Source of the DNA: Clostridia bacterium
Lineage (GTDB): Bacteria > Bacillota > Clostridia > Christensenellales > Aristaeellaceae
Direction of reading: 5' to 3'
Assembly (NCBI GenBank): GCA_030530315.1
Contig: JAUMVG010000005.1
Location: 1 to 64,000, forward strand
Length of the DNA stretch: 64,000 nucleotides
The position numbers and the translations under genes were made by a program. This document shows, piece after piece, positions 22,675 through 31,513 of the stretch. Position 1 is the first letter of the stretch; the number at the start of each line of letters is the position of its first letter. Under the pieces are notes generated by a model. The model did not search any database. It worked only from the letters and a program-made list of their open reading frames with translations, and had not been told where the DNA came from.

Positions 22675-25233
22675 ATGACGTTTGACGTAAAGGGCATGAC
22701 GTGCGCGGCGTGCAGCGCGCACGTGGAAAAGAGTGTGAAGAAGCTGGAGGGCGTGGACAGCGTGGCGGTGAGCCTGCTGACCAACTCCATGGAGGTGGCC
22801 TTCGATCCCGCCGTCGTCAGCGCGGAGCAGATCTGCAAGGCGGTGGCCTCCGGCGGCTACAGCGCCTCTCCCAGGGGGGCGGAGGCGGCTCAGGCGGCCG
22901 TGAGCGCGCCTTCCCAGGACGATGAGGTCCGGGCCATGGGCAGGCGGCTCATCGCCTCCGCGGCGCTGCTGGTGGTGCTGATGTACGTGGCGATGGGCCA
23001 CATGCTGCACCTGCCGATGCCGGAGGCGCTGCACCGGCCCATGTTCAACGGCCTGATCCAGCTGCTGCTCGTGATTCCGGCGATCATCATCAATCGGAAC
23101 TACTTCATCAACGGCTTCAAGGCCCTGTTCCACCTGGCCCCCAACATGAACAGCCTGATCTGCGTCGGCGCGACGGCGGGCCTGCTGTACAGCCTGGCGG
23201 TGCTGCTTGGCGCGGCGCTGAAGCTGGACGCCGGCGAGACGGTGGGCATGGTGGACTACTACTTCGATGCTTCGGTGATGATTCCCACGCTGATCTCGGT
23301 GGGCAAGTATCTGGAGGCGCGGGCCAAGGGCCGCACCAGCGAGGCGATCTCCCGGCTGATGGACCTGGCGCCCCGCAGGGCGAACGTGATCCGGGACGGC
23401 GTGGAGGTGGAGATCGACGCGGCGCAGCTGGCCGTGGGCGACGTGGTGGTCGTGCGCGAGGGACAGACCGTGCCCACGGACGGCGTGATCCTGGAGGGCC
23501 ACGGCAGCCTGGACCAGTCCATGCTGACTGGCGAGAGCGTGCCCGTGGAGCTCGGCGCCGGGGACGAGGTGGTCGGCGCGACCATCAACCGCGGCGGCAG
23601 CTTCCGCTTCAGGGCCACCAAGGTGGGCGAGGACACCGCCCTGCAGAAGATCGTGAAGCTGGTGGAGGCGGCGGCGAACTCGAAGGCCCCGATCTCACGG
23701 CTGGCCGACCGGGTCAGCGGCGTGTTCGTGCCGGTGGTGATGGGCATTGCCCTGGTGACCTTCGTCATTTGGCTGCTGGTCGGCGCGGGCATTCCCGCGG
23801 CGCTGAAGCACGCCATCGCGGTGCTGGTGATCTCCTGCCCCTGCGCGCTGGGCCTGGCGACGCCCACGGCCATCATGGTGGGCACCGGCAAGGGCGCGGA
23901 GCTGGGCATCATGATCCGTACCGCGGCGGCCCTGGAGATGGCCCACGGCATCGACTGCGTGGCCTTCGACAAGACGGGCACCCTCACCGAGGGGCAGATG
24001 CGGGTCATCGGCATCAATGCCGCGAACGGGCAGGCCGAGCAGGCGCTGCGCCTGACCGCGGCCGTGGAGAAGCTGAGCACCCATCCCATCGCGGCGGCCA
24101 TCGTCGCCGCGGCGGAGGAGAAGCACGAGGCTCTGCCAGAGGCCATCAATTACGAGACGCTGGCCGGGCGCGGCGTGCGGGCCTCCGTGGAGGGCCGGCG
24201 CGTGAGCGTGGGCAAGGCGGACTGGATGACCCAGACCGGCGTGGACACCTCTCCGATGGCGGCATGGGCGGAGGAAATGGCCGGGCGTGGCGCGACGGTG
24301 ATGTTCGCCGCGGCGGACGGAGCGCTGCTGGGCGGCTTTGCGCTGGCGGACACGATGCGGGCCACGAGCGCTGAGGCGATTCGGAGCCTGAACGCGCTGG
24401 GCGTGCGCAGCGTGATGCTGACGGGCGACAACGCGCGGGCGGCCCAGACCATCGGCGGGCAGCTGGGCGTCAGCGAGGTGCGGGCGCAGCTGCTGCCGGA
24501 GGACAAGCAGAAGGTGATCGCCGAGCTGCAGGGCCAGGGCAAGAAAGTGATGATGGTGGGCGACGGCATCAACGACGCCCCGGCGCTGGTGCAGGCCGAC
24601 CTGGGCACCGCCGTGGGCCAGGGCACCGACGTGGCCATCGAATCGGCGGACGTGGTGCTGATGCGGGACGACCCGCGCCTGGCGGCGGGCGTGATCCAGC
24701 TGGGCCGCGCGGTGATTCGCAACATCAAGGAGAACCTGTTCTGGGCGTTCTTTTACAACCTGATCGGCATCCCCATCGCCGCCGGCGCGCTCAGCAGCCT
24801 GGGGGTGGAGCTGAACCCGATGATCGCCGCCGCGGCCATGAGCATGAGCAGCGTGTGCGTAGTCAGCAATGCGCTGCGGCTCAGGCGCTTCAAGCTGAAG
24901 CTGGACGGCGCGGCCCGGGAGGCTGGAGAGAAGCCGGCGGAGGCGTCGGTGGTCCAGGTGGTGAGCACGCCCATCGCAACCGGAAACACCGCGGCAGGGG
25001 CCGCTGTGGATAGAAGCCAAGCAAATCATGAGGAGGACAATACCATGAAGAAGACTGTGAAGATCGAGGGCATGATGTGCCAGATGTGCGTCAAGCATGT
25101 GAAGTCCGCGCTGTCCGCGCTGGACCCGAATGTGGAGGTCTCCCTGGAGAACAAGTGTGCCGAGATCGACGCCGCCGTCGCCGATGACGCCATCGCTGCC
25201 GCCGTGAAGGAAGCCGGCTACGAAGTCGTATAA
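22675..25233 (+). CDS. copA: Cu(I)-translocating P1B-type ATPase with C-terminal CopZ-like domain
   Basis: 852 aa. The N-terminal metal-binding domain has GMTCAAC (Cys10, Cys13). The transport core has TGES, the membrane CPC (Cys388, Cys390), DKTG with phosphorylated Asp432, the HP motif (STHPIAAA), and GDGINDAPAL. After the last helices comes a ~40-residue Ala/Pro/Thr-rich linker and a second HMA domain with GMMCQMC, which normally exists as the separate chaperone CopZ. The C-terminal domain begins at an internal ATG with its own strong ribosome site. Start 22675 chosen for the ACAGGAGAAG site. It exports Cu(I) across the cytoplasmic membrane; operon with csoR. Confidence 0.95.
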   Translation: MTFDVKGMTCAACSAHVEKSVKKLEGVDSVAVSLLTNSMEVAFDPAVVSAEQICKAVASGGYSASPRGAEAAQAAVSAPSQDDEVRAMGRRLIASAALLVVLMYVAMGHMLHLPMPEALHRPMFNGLIQLLLVIPAIIINRNYFINGFKALFHLAPNMNSLICVGATAGLLYSLAVLLGAALKLDAGETVGMVDYYFDASVMIPTLISVGKYLEARAKGRTSEAISRLMDLAPRRANVIRDGVEVEIDAAQLAVGDVVVVREGQTVPTDGVILEGHGSLDQSMLTGESVPVELGAGDEVVGATINRGGSFRFRATKVGEDTALQKIVKLVEAAANSKAPISRLADRVSGVFVPVVMGIALVTFVIWLLVGAGIPAALKHAIAVLVISCPCALGLATPTAIMVGTGKGAELGIMIRTAAALEMAHGIDCVAFDKTGTLTEGQMRVIGINAANGQAEQALRLTAAVEKLSTHPIAAAIVAAAEEKHEALPEAINYETLAGRGVRASVEGRRVSVGKADWMTQTGVDTSPMAAWAEEMAGRGATVMFAAADGALLGGFALADTMRATSAEAIRSLNALGVRSVMLTGDNARAAQTIGGQLGVSEVRAQLLPEDKQKVIAELQGQGKKVMMVGDGINDAPALVQADLGTAVGQGTDVAIESADVVLMRDDPRLAAGVIQLGRAVIRNIKENLFWAFFYNLIGIPIAAGALSSLGVELNPMIAAAAMSMSSVCVVSNALRLRRFKLKLDGAAREAGEKPAEASVVQVVSTPIATGNTAAGAAVDRSQANHEEDNTMKKTVKIEGMMCQMCVKHVKSALSALDPNVEVSLENKCAEIDAAVADDAIAAAVKEAGYEVV
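25045..25233 (+). CDS. possible stand-alone CopZ made from an internal start in copA
   Basis: In the same frame as copA, ATG 25045 is preceded by GAGGAGG with 8-nt spacing, a better site than that of copA itself. The product would be a 62-aa HMA domain, MKKTVKIEGMMCQMC.., the normal length and fold of a copper chaperone. Whether it is made separately is inference; the site is seen directly. It may be the relic of a formerly separate gene whose upstream stop was lost. Confidence 0.5.
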   Translation: MKKTVKIEGMMCQMCVKHVKSALSALDPNVEVSLENKCAEIDAAVADDAIAAAVKEAGYEVV

Positions 25234-25580
25234 GCGCAGTGCGCTTAATCCCAATTGCTACCGCTTTTCTATAGGCGAAATCCCACGCCACTGATTCAAG
25301 CGTGGGATTTCTGCGTATGCGGGGAGCGATCAGGCAGGCGATTGTAAGCGCAGTGCGCTTAATCCCATTAGCTGCCGCCTTTCTACAGGCGAAATCCCAC
25401 GCCACTGATTCAAGCGTGGGATTTCTGCGTTTGCGGGGAGCGATCAGGCAGGCGATTGTAAGCGCGATGAGCCTAATCCCAAATGCTGTCGCTAAGCGCA
25501 GTGCGCTTAATCCCAATTGCTACCGCCTTTCTATAGGCGAAATCCCACGCCACTGATTCAAGCGTGGGATTTCTGTGTTT
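25231..25580 (-). repeat. hairpin repeat family D, tandem array of three copies
   Basis: Two full 114-bp units (25231-25344, 25345-25458), a partial unit (25459-25492) and a third hairpin copy (25493-25580). Each unit opens with TAAGCGCAGTGCGCTTA (a perfect palindrome; the first supplies the copA stop codon) and holds an 11-bp stem AAATCCCACGC / GCGTGGGATTT around the loop CACTGATTCAA. The same family, in the opposite orientation, occurs at 63.5-63.8 kb. Nothing else is seen in 25234-25635. Confidence 0.8.
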
Positions 25581-25635
25581 GTATGGGATTTGATAAGGTA
25601 TCGACAAATGGCGACAGACCTTGCCTGCGCACCAG

Positions 25636-27042
25636 TTATTTGGCGGCGAAGCCGAAGTACGCCTTGGCGTTGTCGTGGCTGATGCCGCGGACGATCTCGG
25701 ACAGGGCGTCCATGTCGTCGGGGAACATGCCCTCTTCCACCCACTCGCCGATCACGCGGCAGAGGATGCGGCGGAAGTACTCGTGGCGGGGATAGCTCAG
25801 GAAGCTGCGGCTGTCGGTGAGCATGCCCACGAAGCCGGCCAGGTAGCCGCGGGCGGCCAGGGACTTGAGCTGGTCGACCATGCCGTCGAAGTGATCGTCG
25901 AACCACCACGCGGAGCCGTGCTGGACATAGCCCACGGCCTCGGAATTCTGGAAGCAGCCGAGGATGGAGTCGATGGCGGCGTTGTCGTTGGTGTTCAGGC
26001 TGTACAGGATGGTGCGCGGCAGGGCGCCCTTGGCCTCCAGGTTGCCCAGGAACGCGGCGGTCTGGGCGGACGGCGCGTAGTTGTCCACGCAGTCAAAGCC
26101 GGTGTCGGGGCCCATCTTGGCGAACATGGTGGGGTTGTTGTCCCGGCGGCAGCCGTAGTGCAGCTGCATTGCCCAGCCCATGCGCTTGTACTCGCCGGCC
26201 ACGAAGGTCATGAAGGCGAACTTGAACACGCTCTCCTGCTCCGGGGTGGGGATGGTGCCGGCCAGGCGGGCCTTGAACACGGCCTCCACCTCATCTTCGG
26301 TGGCCGGAGCGTACATCACGTAGTTCAGCGCGTGGTCGCTCAGGCGGCAGTTGTGGTCGTGGAAGAACGCCATGCGCACCTTGAGGGCCTCCTTGAGGGC
26401 GGCGAAGCTGTCGATCTTCACGCCGGAAACGGTCTCGAGCTGTCCGAGGTAGTCCAGATAGGTGGGCTTTTCAAGGTTCATCGCCTTGTCGGGACGCCAG
26501 GCCGGCAGCACCGCGGTCTTGAAGGTGGGATCGGCGGCCAGCTTCTCGTGCCACTCCAGGGAGTCCACGGGGTCGTCGGTGGTGCAGATGGTCTCGACGC
26601 CCGACATGTTGATCAGCCCGCGCACGCTGTAGCCCGCGCTGTGCAGCTTCTCGTTGGCCAGGTTCCAGACCTCCTCGGCGGTGTCCTTGTTCAGGATGCC
26701 CTCGTAGCCGAAGAAGCGCCGCAGCTCCAGGTGGCTCCAGTGGTACAGCGGGTTGCCGATGGCCTTGCCCAGCACCTCGGCCCACTTGATGAACTTGTCG
26801 TGGTCGCTGGTCTCGTTGCCGGTGATGTACTTCTCTTCGATGCCCGCGGAGCGCATCAGGCGCCACTTGTAGTGGTCGCCGCCCAGCCAGACCTGGGTGA
26901 TGCTGTCATACTTGCGGTCCTCGTAGATCTCACGGGGGTTGATGTGGCAGTGGTAGTCGATGATGGGGCAGTTCTCCGCGACGTCGTGATACAGCTTCTT
27001 CGCGGTCTCGGTATTCAGCAGGAAGTCCTTGTCCAGGAACAT
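25636..27042 (-). CDS. uxaC: glucuronate (uronate) isomerase
   Basis: 468 aa, the usual UxaC length. DYHCHINPREIYED near residues 25-38 supplies metal-ligand His of the amidohydrolase-like fold; HYGCRRDNNPTMF, TRTILYSLN and RGYLAGFVGMLTDSRSFLSYPRHEYFRRILC are family hallmarks. It converts D-glucuronate to D-fructuronate or D-galacturonate to D-tagaturonate. ATG at 27042 with GGAGGAA 8 nt upstream. Last gene of the minus-strand uronate operon; ~200 nt after kdgK. Confidence 0.95.
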   Translation of the reverse strand: MFLDKDFLLNTETAKKLYHDVAENCPIIDYHCHINPREIYEDRKYDSITQVWLGGDHYKWRLMRSAGIEEKYITGNETSDHDKFIKWAEVLGKAIGNPLYHWSHLELRRFFGYEGILNKDTAEEVWNLANEKLHSAGYSVRGLINMSGVETICTTDDPVDSLEWHEKLAADPTFKTAVLPAWRPDKAMNLEKPTYLDYLGQLETVSGVKIDSFAALKEALKVRMAFFHDHNCRLSDHALNYVMYAPATEDEVEAVFKARLAGTIPTPEQESVFKFAFMTFVAGEYKRMGWAMQLHYGCRRDNNPTMFAKMGPDTGFDCVDNYAPSAQTAAFLGNLEAKGALPRTILYSLNTNDNAAIDSILGCFQNSEAVGYVQHGSAWWFDDHFDGMVDQLKSLAARGYLAGFVGMLTDSRSFLSYPRHEYFRRILCRVIGEWVEEGMFPDDMDALSEIVRGISHDNAKAYFGFAAK

Positions 27043-27246
27043 ATGGGAAATTCCTCCATTCACAGGTTGATGAATCTTGATCTTTTCGGACGCCACGGCG
27101 TCCCTACGATGGATAGACAAATTCGCAGAGGCAACTTCAACCGTAAAGGCAGAGAAAACGAACTCAGGCAGGACATGGGAAACTTGAATCTATGGTTTCC
27201 CATGTCCGACAGGCTCGTCGCGGCAGCAATTGCCTGTAGGCGCAGC

Positions 27247-28347
27247 TTACCGCTTCACCCTCGCGCCTGCGCCGCCCATGATGGCCTCGACCTCATTGAC
27301 GCTGGCCATGGAGGTGTCGCCGGGGGTGGTCATGGCGAGCGCGCCGTGGGCCGCGCCGTAGTTGACGGCCTTCTCGGGGTCGCCGGTGGTGATCAGGCCA
27401 TAGATCAGGCCGGAGGCGAAGCTGTCGCCGCCGCCCACGCGGTCCATGATCTCCAGGCCGTTGTATTCCTTGGACATGTGCACCTGGCCGTCGGCCCAGC
27501 AGATGGCCTTCCAGTCGTTGACGGTGGCGGTCTTGACGGTGCGCAGGGTGGTGGCGATGGCCTTGAAGTTGGGGTACTGCCGGGCCGCCTCGGCGATCAT
27601 CTTGTAGTAGCCGTCCAGGTTCAGGGACTTGAGGTTCTCGTCGTTGCCCTCGACCTTCAGGCCCAGGCAGGCGGTGAAGTCCTCCTCGTTGCCGATCATG
27701 ACGTCGACGTACTTGGCGACCTCCTTGTTGACCTCGCGGGCCTTCTCCAGACCGCCGATGGCGGACCACATGGAGGGGCGGTAGTTCAGGTCGTAGGAGA
27801 TGATGGTGCCGTACTTCTTGGCGGTCTTGCAGGCCTCGATGACGGTCTCGCAGCTCTGCTCGGACAGGGCCGCGTAGATGCCGCCGGTGTGCAGCCAGCG
27901 GACGCCCAGCTCGCCGAACACGTGCTCAAAGTCGAAGTCCGCCGGGGTGGCCTGGCTGATGGCGGTGTTGGCGCGGTCGGAGCAGCCCACGGCGCCGCGG
28001 ATGCCGAAGCCGCGCTCGGTGAAGTTCAGGCCGTTGCGGCAGATGCGGCCGATGCCGTCCGTCTTCTTCCAGTAGATCAGGTCGGTGTCCACGCCGCCCT
28101 GCTCGATGAAGTCCTTGAGCAGCTTGCCCACTTCGTTGTCGGCAAAGGCCGTCAGCACGCCGGTCTTCAGGCCGAAGCACTTGTGCAGGCCGCGCACCAC
28201 GTTGTACTCGCCGCCGCCCTCCCAGGCGCGGAAGGAGCGGGCCGTGCGGATGCGGCCCTCGCCGGGATCCAGGCGCAGCATGATCTCGCCCAGGGATACC
28301 GCGTCGTATTTGTAGGTGCCTTCGGGTTTGAGGTTCAGGTTAAGCAT
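27247..28347 (-). CDS. kdgK: 2-keto-3-deoxygluconate kinase (PfkB family)
   Basis: 366 aa. The C-terminal PfkB signature DRVGGGDSFASGLIYGL contains the catalytic Asp, and the N-terminal VSLGEIMLRLDP plus GGGEYNVVRGL are the substrate-binding motifs. In this operon the substrate is KDG, phosphorylated to KDPG. GAGAGGAAG site before the ATG. It is slightly longer than typical KdgK (~310-340) by insertions in the middle. Confidence 0.92.
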   Translation of the reverse strand: MLNLNLKPEGTYKYDAVSLGEIMLRLDPGEGRIRTARSFRAWEGGGEYNVVRGLHKCFGLKTGVLTAFADNEVGKLLKDFIEQGGVDTDLIYWKKTDGIGRICRNGLNFTERGFGIRGAVGCSDRANTAISQATPADFDFEHVFGELGVRWLHTGGIYAALSEQSCETVIEACKTAKKYGTIISYDLNYRPSMWSAIGGLEKAREVNKEVAKYVDVMIGNEEDFTACLGLKVEGNDENLKSLNLDGYYKMIAEAARQYPNFKAIATTLRTVKTATVNDWKAICWADGQVHMSKEYNGLEIMDRVGGGDSFASGLIYGLITTGDPEKAVNYGAAHGALAMTTPGDTSMASVNEVEAIMGGAGARVKR

Positions 28348-28523
28348 ATCGATCTTCCTCTCTTTGTATCGTGTTGAGTATTCAAGGAATCAGGGATTAG
28401 GGATTAGAAAATGCTGCTGCCGCGTTATTGATATCACCGGAAGAGAAACAGCGGCAGCCGCATTTCGACTGTTGCCTTTTGCCTGATCCCTTAGCCTGGA
28501 ATTTGTGGAGCAAATTCCAGGTC

Positions 28524-30149
28524 TCAGTCCAGGTACTTCACAAGCGTCGCCCGCACGGCGCCCTTTCCTGCCAGGAGCTCCTTGAAATAGCCGGTGACCT
28601 TCTCGTCCAGCCCGGCATCCTTCAGGCTGACGCCGAACAGGTTGGGGTTGGTGAGGATGGGGGCGAGCTTGTCGCCGACGGAATCGGGGTCGCCCAGGGT
28701 GATGCCGGAAAGGTCCGCCTGGAGGGCCGCCAGCATCGGGTCGGGGCTGACGGGCATCTCGCTGCCCTTGTCATCCACGCCCAGCAGGTAGCGCAGCCAG
28801 CCGGCCAGCGCCAGCGGGATGGCGGTGAGGGAGGCGGCGTCCTTCTCCGGGTCGGCCATGTAGCTCTTGATGGTCTCGCCGAAGCGGATCGGGATCTTCT
28901 GGCTGGTGTCGCAGGCAATGCGCTGGGGCGTGTCCGGCATGAAGGGGTTGGGCAGGCGCTGCCCGACCACCTCGTCGATGAAGGCCCTGGGGGACAGGAT
29001 GCCCGGGTCGGTGACCACCGGCAGGCCCTCGACGTAGCCGATGCGGTTGACCAGCTTCACGAGCTCGGGGTCCTTCATCTCGTCGCAGATCTTCTCATAG
29101 CCCAGCAGGCATCCGTACACGGCCAGCGCGGTGTGCAGCGGGTTCAGGCAGGTGGTGACCTTCATGCGCTCGGTCATGTTGACGGTGTCGCGGTCGGTCA
29201 TGTACACGCCGGCCTTCTCCAGCGCCGGGCGGCCGTTGGGGAAGCGATCCTCGACGACCAGGTACTGGGGGACCTCCGCGTTCACGAAGGGGGCGATGTA
29301 GGTGTGCTTCGCCGTCACGATGGGGGCCATGTCCTCGATGCCCAGGGCGGTGAGCTGCTGTTCCACCACCTCGGCGGGGCGGGGCGTGATCTTGTCGATC
29401 ATGCTCCAGGGGAAGGAGACCTTCGACTCGTCCAGCAGCCAGTTCACATAGTCCTCGGAGACGAAGCCCTTCTTCTGCCATTCGATGGCCATTTCGGTGA
29501 CGCCGGCGCGCAGCTTTTCGCCGTTGTGGGAGCAGTTGTCCATGGACACCACGGCGATGGGGACAGGGCCTGTCCCGCTGGTCTTGCCGCTGTTGTAGCG
29601 CTCCAGCAGCAGGGAGGCCACCACACCCATGGCGGTCTTGGGAACGGTGGGGCCGGCCTCGATGTCGGCGGCGGCAGGCGCCAGCAGCTCGCCCTTCATG
29701 TCCCGCAGGGCGTAGCCCTTTTCGGTGATGGTGAAGGAGAGCATCTGCAGGCTGGGCTTGCGGAAGATGGCCTTCAATTCTTCCCAGCCCTCCGGGTCCG
29801 CGACGACCACGCCCTTGGCGATGGAGGCGTTGACGGCCTTGTCGATGCCGCCGTCCGGGCGCAGGCTGACCGCCAGGGTCATGCTGTCGTGGGGCACATA
29901 GATGCGGTCCACGACCTCGCGGTCAAAGGTCTCCACGGCAATGATGCCGGCCTTGGCTTCGCCCGCGTCCAGCAGCCGCTGCATGAGTCCCGCGACGAAG
30001 ATGCGGAAGATGTTGCCAGCGCCGAAGTGCACCCACACCGGGTTCTCGGCGGTCTCGGCGCACATGGCCTTCCAGTCGTGCTTCGGCAGCTGCACGCCCG
30101 CGGCTTCCCAGGCGGCGCGGTCCTGTATGCCGTTATAATTCAGTATCAT
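28524..30149 (-). CDS. uxuB: fructuronate reductase / mannitol dehydrogenase family
   Basis: 541 aa. The Rossmann start VWVHFGAGNIFRIFVAGLMQ near residues 38-57 binds NAD(H); VVSMDNCSHNGEKLR and the C-terminal helical domain are those of the polyol-specific long-chain dehydrogenases. Given UxuA next door, D-fructuronate to D-mannonate is the likely reaction, though tagaturonate reductase (UxaB) cannot be excluded. AGAGGGTG precedes the ATG. The 176-nt gap to kdgK has only short direct repeats (GGGATTA). Confidence 0.9.
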   Translation of the reverse strand: MILNYNGIQDRAAWEAAGVQLPKHDWKAMCAETAENPVWVHFGAGNIFRIFVAGLMQRLLDAGEAKAGIIAVETFDREVVDRIYVPHDSMTLAVSLRPDGGIDKAVNASIAKGVVVADPEGWEELKAIFRKPSLQMLSFTITEKGYALRDMKGELLAPAAADIEAGPTVPKTAMGVVASLLLERYNSGKTSGTGPVPIAVVSMDNCSHNGEKLRAGVTEMAIEWQKKGFVSEDYVNWLLDESKVSFPWSMIDKITPRPAEVVEQQLTALGIEDMAPIVTAKHTYIAPFVNAEVPQYLVVEDRFPNGRPALEKAGVYMTDRDTVNMTERMKVTTCLNPLHTALAVYGCLLGYEKICDEMKDPELVKLVNRIGYVEGLPVVTDPGILSPRAFIDEVVGQRLPNPFMPDTPQRIACDTSQKIPIRFGETIKSYMADPEKDAASLTAIPLALAGWLRYLLGVDDKGSEMPVSPDPMLAALQADLSGITLGDPDSVGDKLAPILTNPNLFGVSLKDAGLDEKVTGYFKELLAGKGAVRATLVKYLD

Positions 30150-30288
30150 GTTAGAACACCCTCTCGATGGTCGATTTCAATGAGGAATGAGGAATTAGGA
30201 ATGAGGAATGGCGGTTAAATCCTCCGGATTTGTCAAATCAAAGAAATCAGCAAGGATTTCCACCACAATTTCTAACTCCTCATGCCTT

Positions 30289-30364
30289 GAGTGTGTTTCT
30301 AAAATGAGGCATGTGCAGTTCAAGACGCCGAAAATGCATCTTGATGAATTTAGAAACACACTCT
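30289..30364. mobile_element. MITE-like element, internally deleted copy
   Basis: 76 bp with ends GAGTGTGTTTCTAAA and TTTAGAAACACACTCT, matching both ends of the 172-bp element at 17221-17392 in inverted orientation. It lies 5 nt past the uxuA stop, between uxuA and uxuB, and could fold into an mRNA hairpin. Confidence 0.7.
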
Positions 30365-30369
30365 AATTC

Positions 30370-31437
30370 CTAATTCTTCTCAATGGCTTCCCAGAGGCCG
30401 TTCAGGTACGCGGCGCCCAGGGCGCGGTCATACAGGCCGTAGCCGGGGCGGCCCTGCTCGTCCCAGATCATGCGGCCGTGGTCGGGGCGCACGTAGGTGT
30501 CGGGGCAGGTGTCGTGGATGGCCTTCATGATGGCGTACATGTCGAGATCGCCGGTGGAGGACAGGTGCGCGGCCTCGCGGAAGTGGTGGTGGCCCAGGTA
30601 CTTGACGTTGCGCACGTGCATCGCGCCGATGCGGTCCATCGCGCCGAAGTGGCGGATGGCGGCGGGCACGTCGTTGTCGGGGTTGCTGCCCAGCGAGCCG
30701 GTGCACAGGCACACGGTGTTGGCGGGGCTGTCGTGGAGCTTCACGATCTTGTCGTAGTCTTCGATGCTGTGGGCGATGCGCGGCAGGCCGAAGATGGGCC
30801 AGGCGGGATCGTCCGGGTGGCAGGCCATGCGCACGCCCACCTCCTCGCACACCGGGATCACGGCGTCGAGGAAGTACTTGTAGTGCGCCCGCAGGTCATC
30901 GCCGGTCATGCCCTCGTACTGTTTAAGCGTGGTCTCAAGAAGCGCCAGCCGCTCCGGCTCCCAGCCCGGCAGGGTGAAGCCCTTGCTGTCCTCGGCGGTC
31001 TTGCGCACGATCTCCAGCGGGCCCATCTCGCCCAGGTCCTTCTCGTCGAAGTACAGGGAGTTCGAGCCGTCCTCGGGGATCACCCGGGCCAGGTCGGTGC
31101 GCAGCCAGTCAAACACCGGCATGAAGTTATAGATAATGACCTTTACGCCGTTGCGGGCCAGCATTTTGATGGTGGAGATGTAGTTTTCGATGTACTCTTC
31201 GCGGCTGGGCAGGCCCATCTTGATGTCCTCGTGGACGTTGACGGACTCGATGACCTCCAGCTCCAGGCCGGCGTCGTGCACCTCATTGACCAAGGCCTTG
31301 AACTCATCCTCCGGCCAGTCCACGCCCGCGGGCTTGTCCAGCAGGCCCATCAGGCCCGTCATGCCGGGGATCTGCTTGACGTATTTCAGCGGGATCGGGT
31401 CGGCCTTGCTGCCGTACCACCTGAATGTCATTTTCAT
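30370..31437 (-). CDS. uxuA: mannonate dehydratase
   Basis: 355 aa, TIM barrel. Signature segments: [21 protein letters not shown] (N-terminus), [33 protein letters not shown] and the C-terminal [28 protein letters not shown]. It dehydrates D-mannonate to 2-keto-3-deoxygluconate, Mn/Fe dependent. Fourth gene of the operon, following the TRAP genes by 76 nt. Confidence 0.96.
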   Translation of the reverse strand: MKMTFRWYGSKADPIPLKYVKQIPGMTGLMGLLDKPAGVDWPEDEFKALVNEVHDAGLELEVIESVNVHEDIKMGLPSREEYIENYISTIKMLARNGVKVIIYNFMPVFDWLRTDLARVIPEDGSNSLYFDEKDLGEMGPLEIVRKTAEDSKGFTLPGWEPERLALLETTLKQYEGMTGDDLRAHYKYFLDAVIPVCEEVGVRMACHPDDPAWPIFGLPRIAHSIEDYDKIVKLHDSPANTVCLCTGSLGSNPDNDVPAAIRHFGAMDRIGAMHVRNVKYLGHHHFREAAHLSSTGDLDMYAIMKAIHDTCPDTYVRPDHGRMIWDEQGRPGYGLYDRALGAAYLNGLWEAIEKN

Positions 31438-31513
31438 GGGGAATCACTCCTTTGATGGAAAATGGGGGAGAAAAGGGGAACGGAAAAGGCGTTTCCGCTC
31501 CCCTTGGGCTGGA

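Noticed and set aside
20053..23502. 1149-codon minus-strand open frame opposite yidC, khpB, csoR and copA
   Set aside because: It runs antisense through four recognised genes and two promoters, and its sequence is low-complexity His/Gln/Arg, typical of an antisense shadow.
25231..25580. Possible CRISPR array (regular repeats)
   Set aside because: The spacers are themselves repeated and the unit is 114 bp; there are no cas genes. It is a tandem palindromic repeat.
25621..28377. Long plus-strand frames opposite the uronate genes
   Set aside because: They are antisense to uxaC, kdgK and uxuB, which have clear family motifs; the translated frames show no domain.
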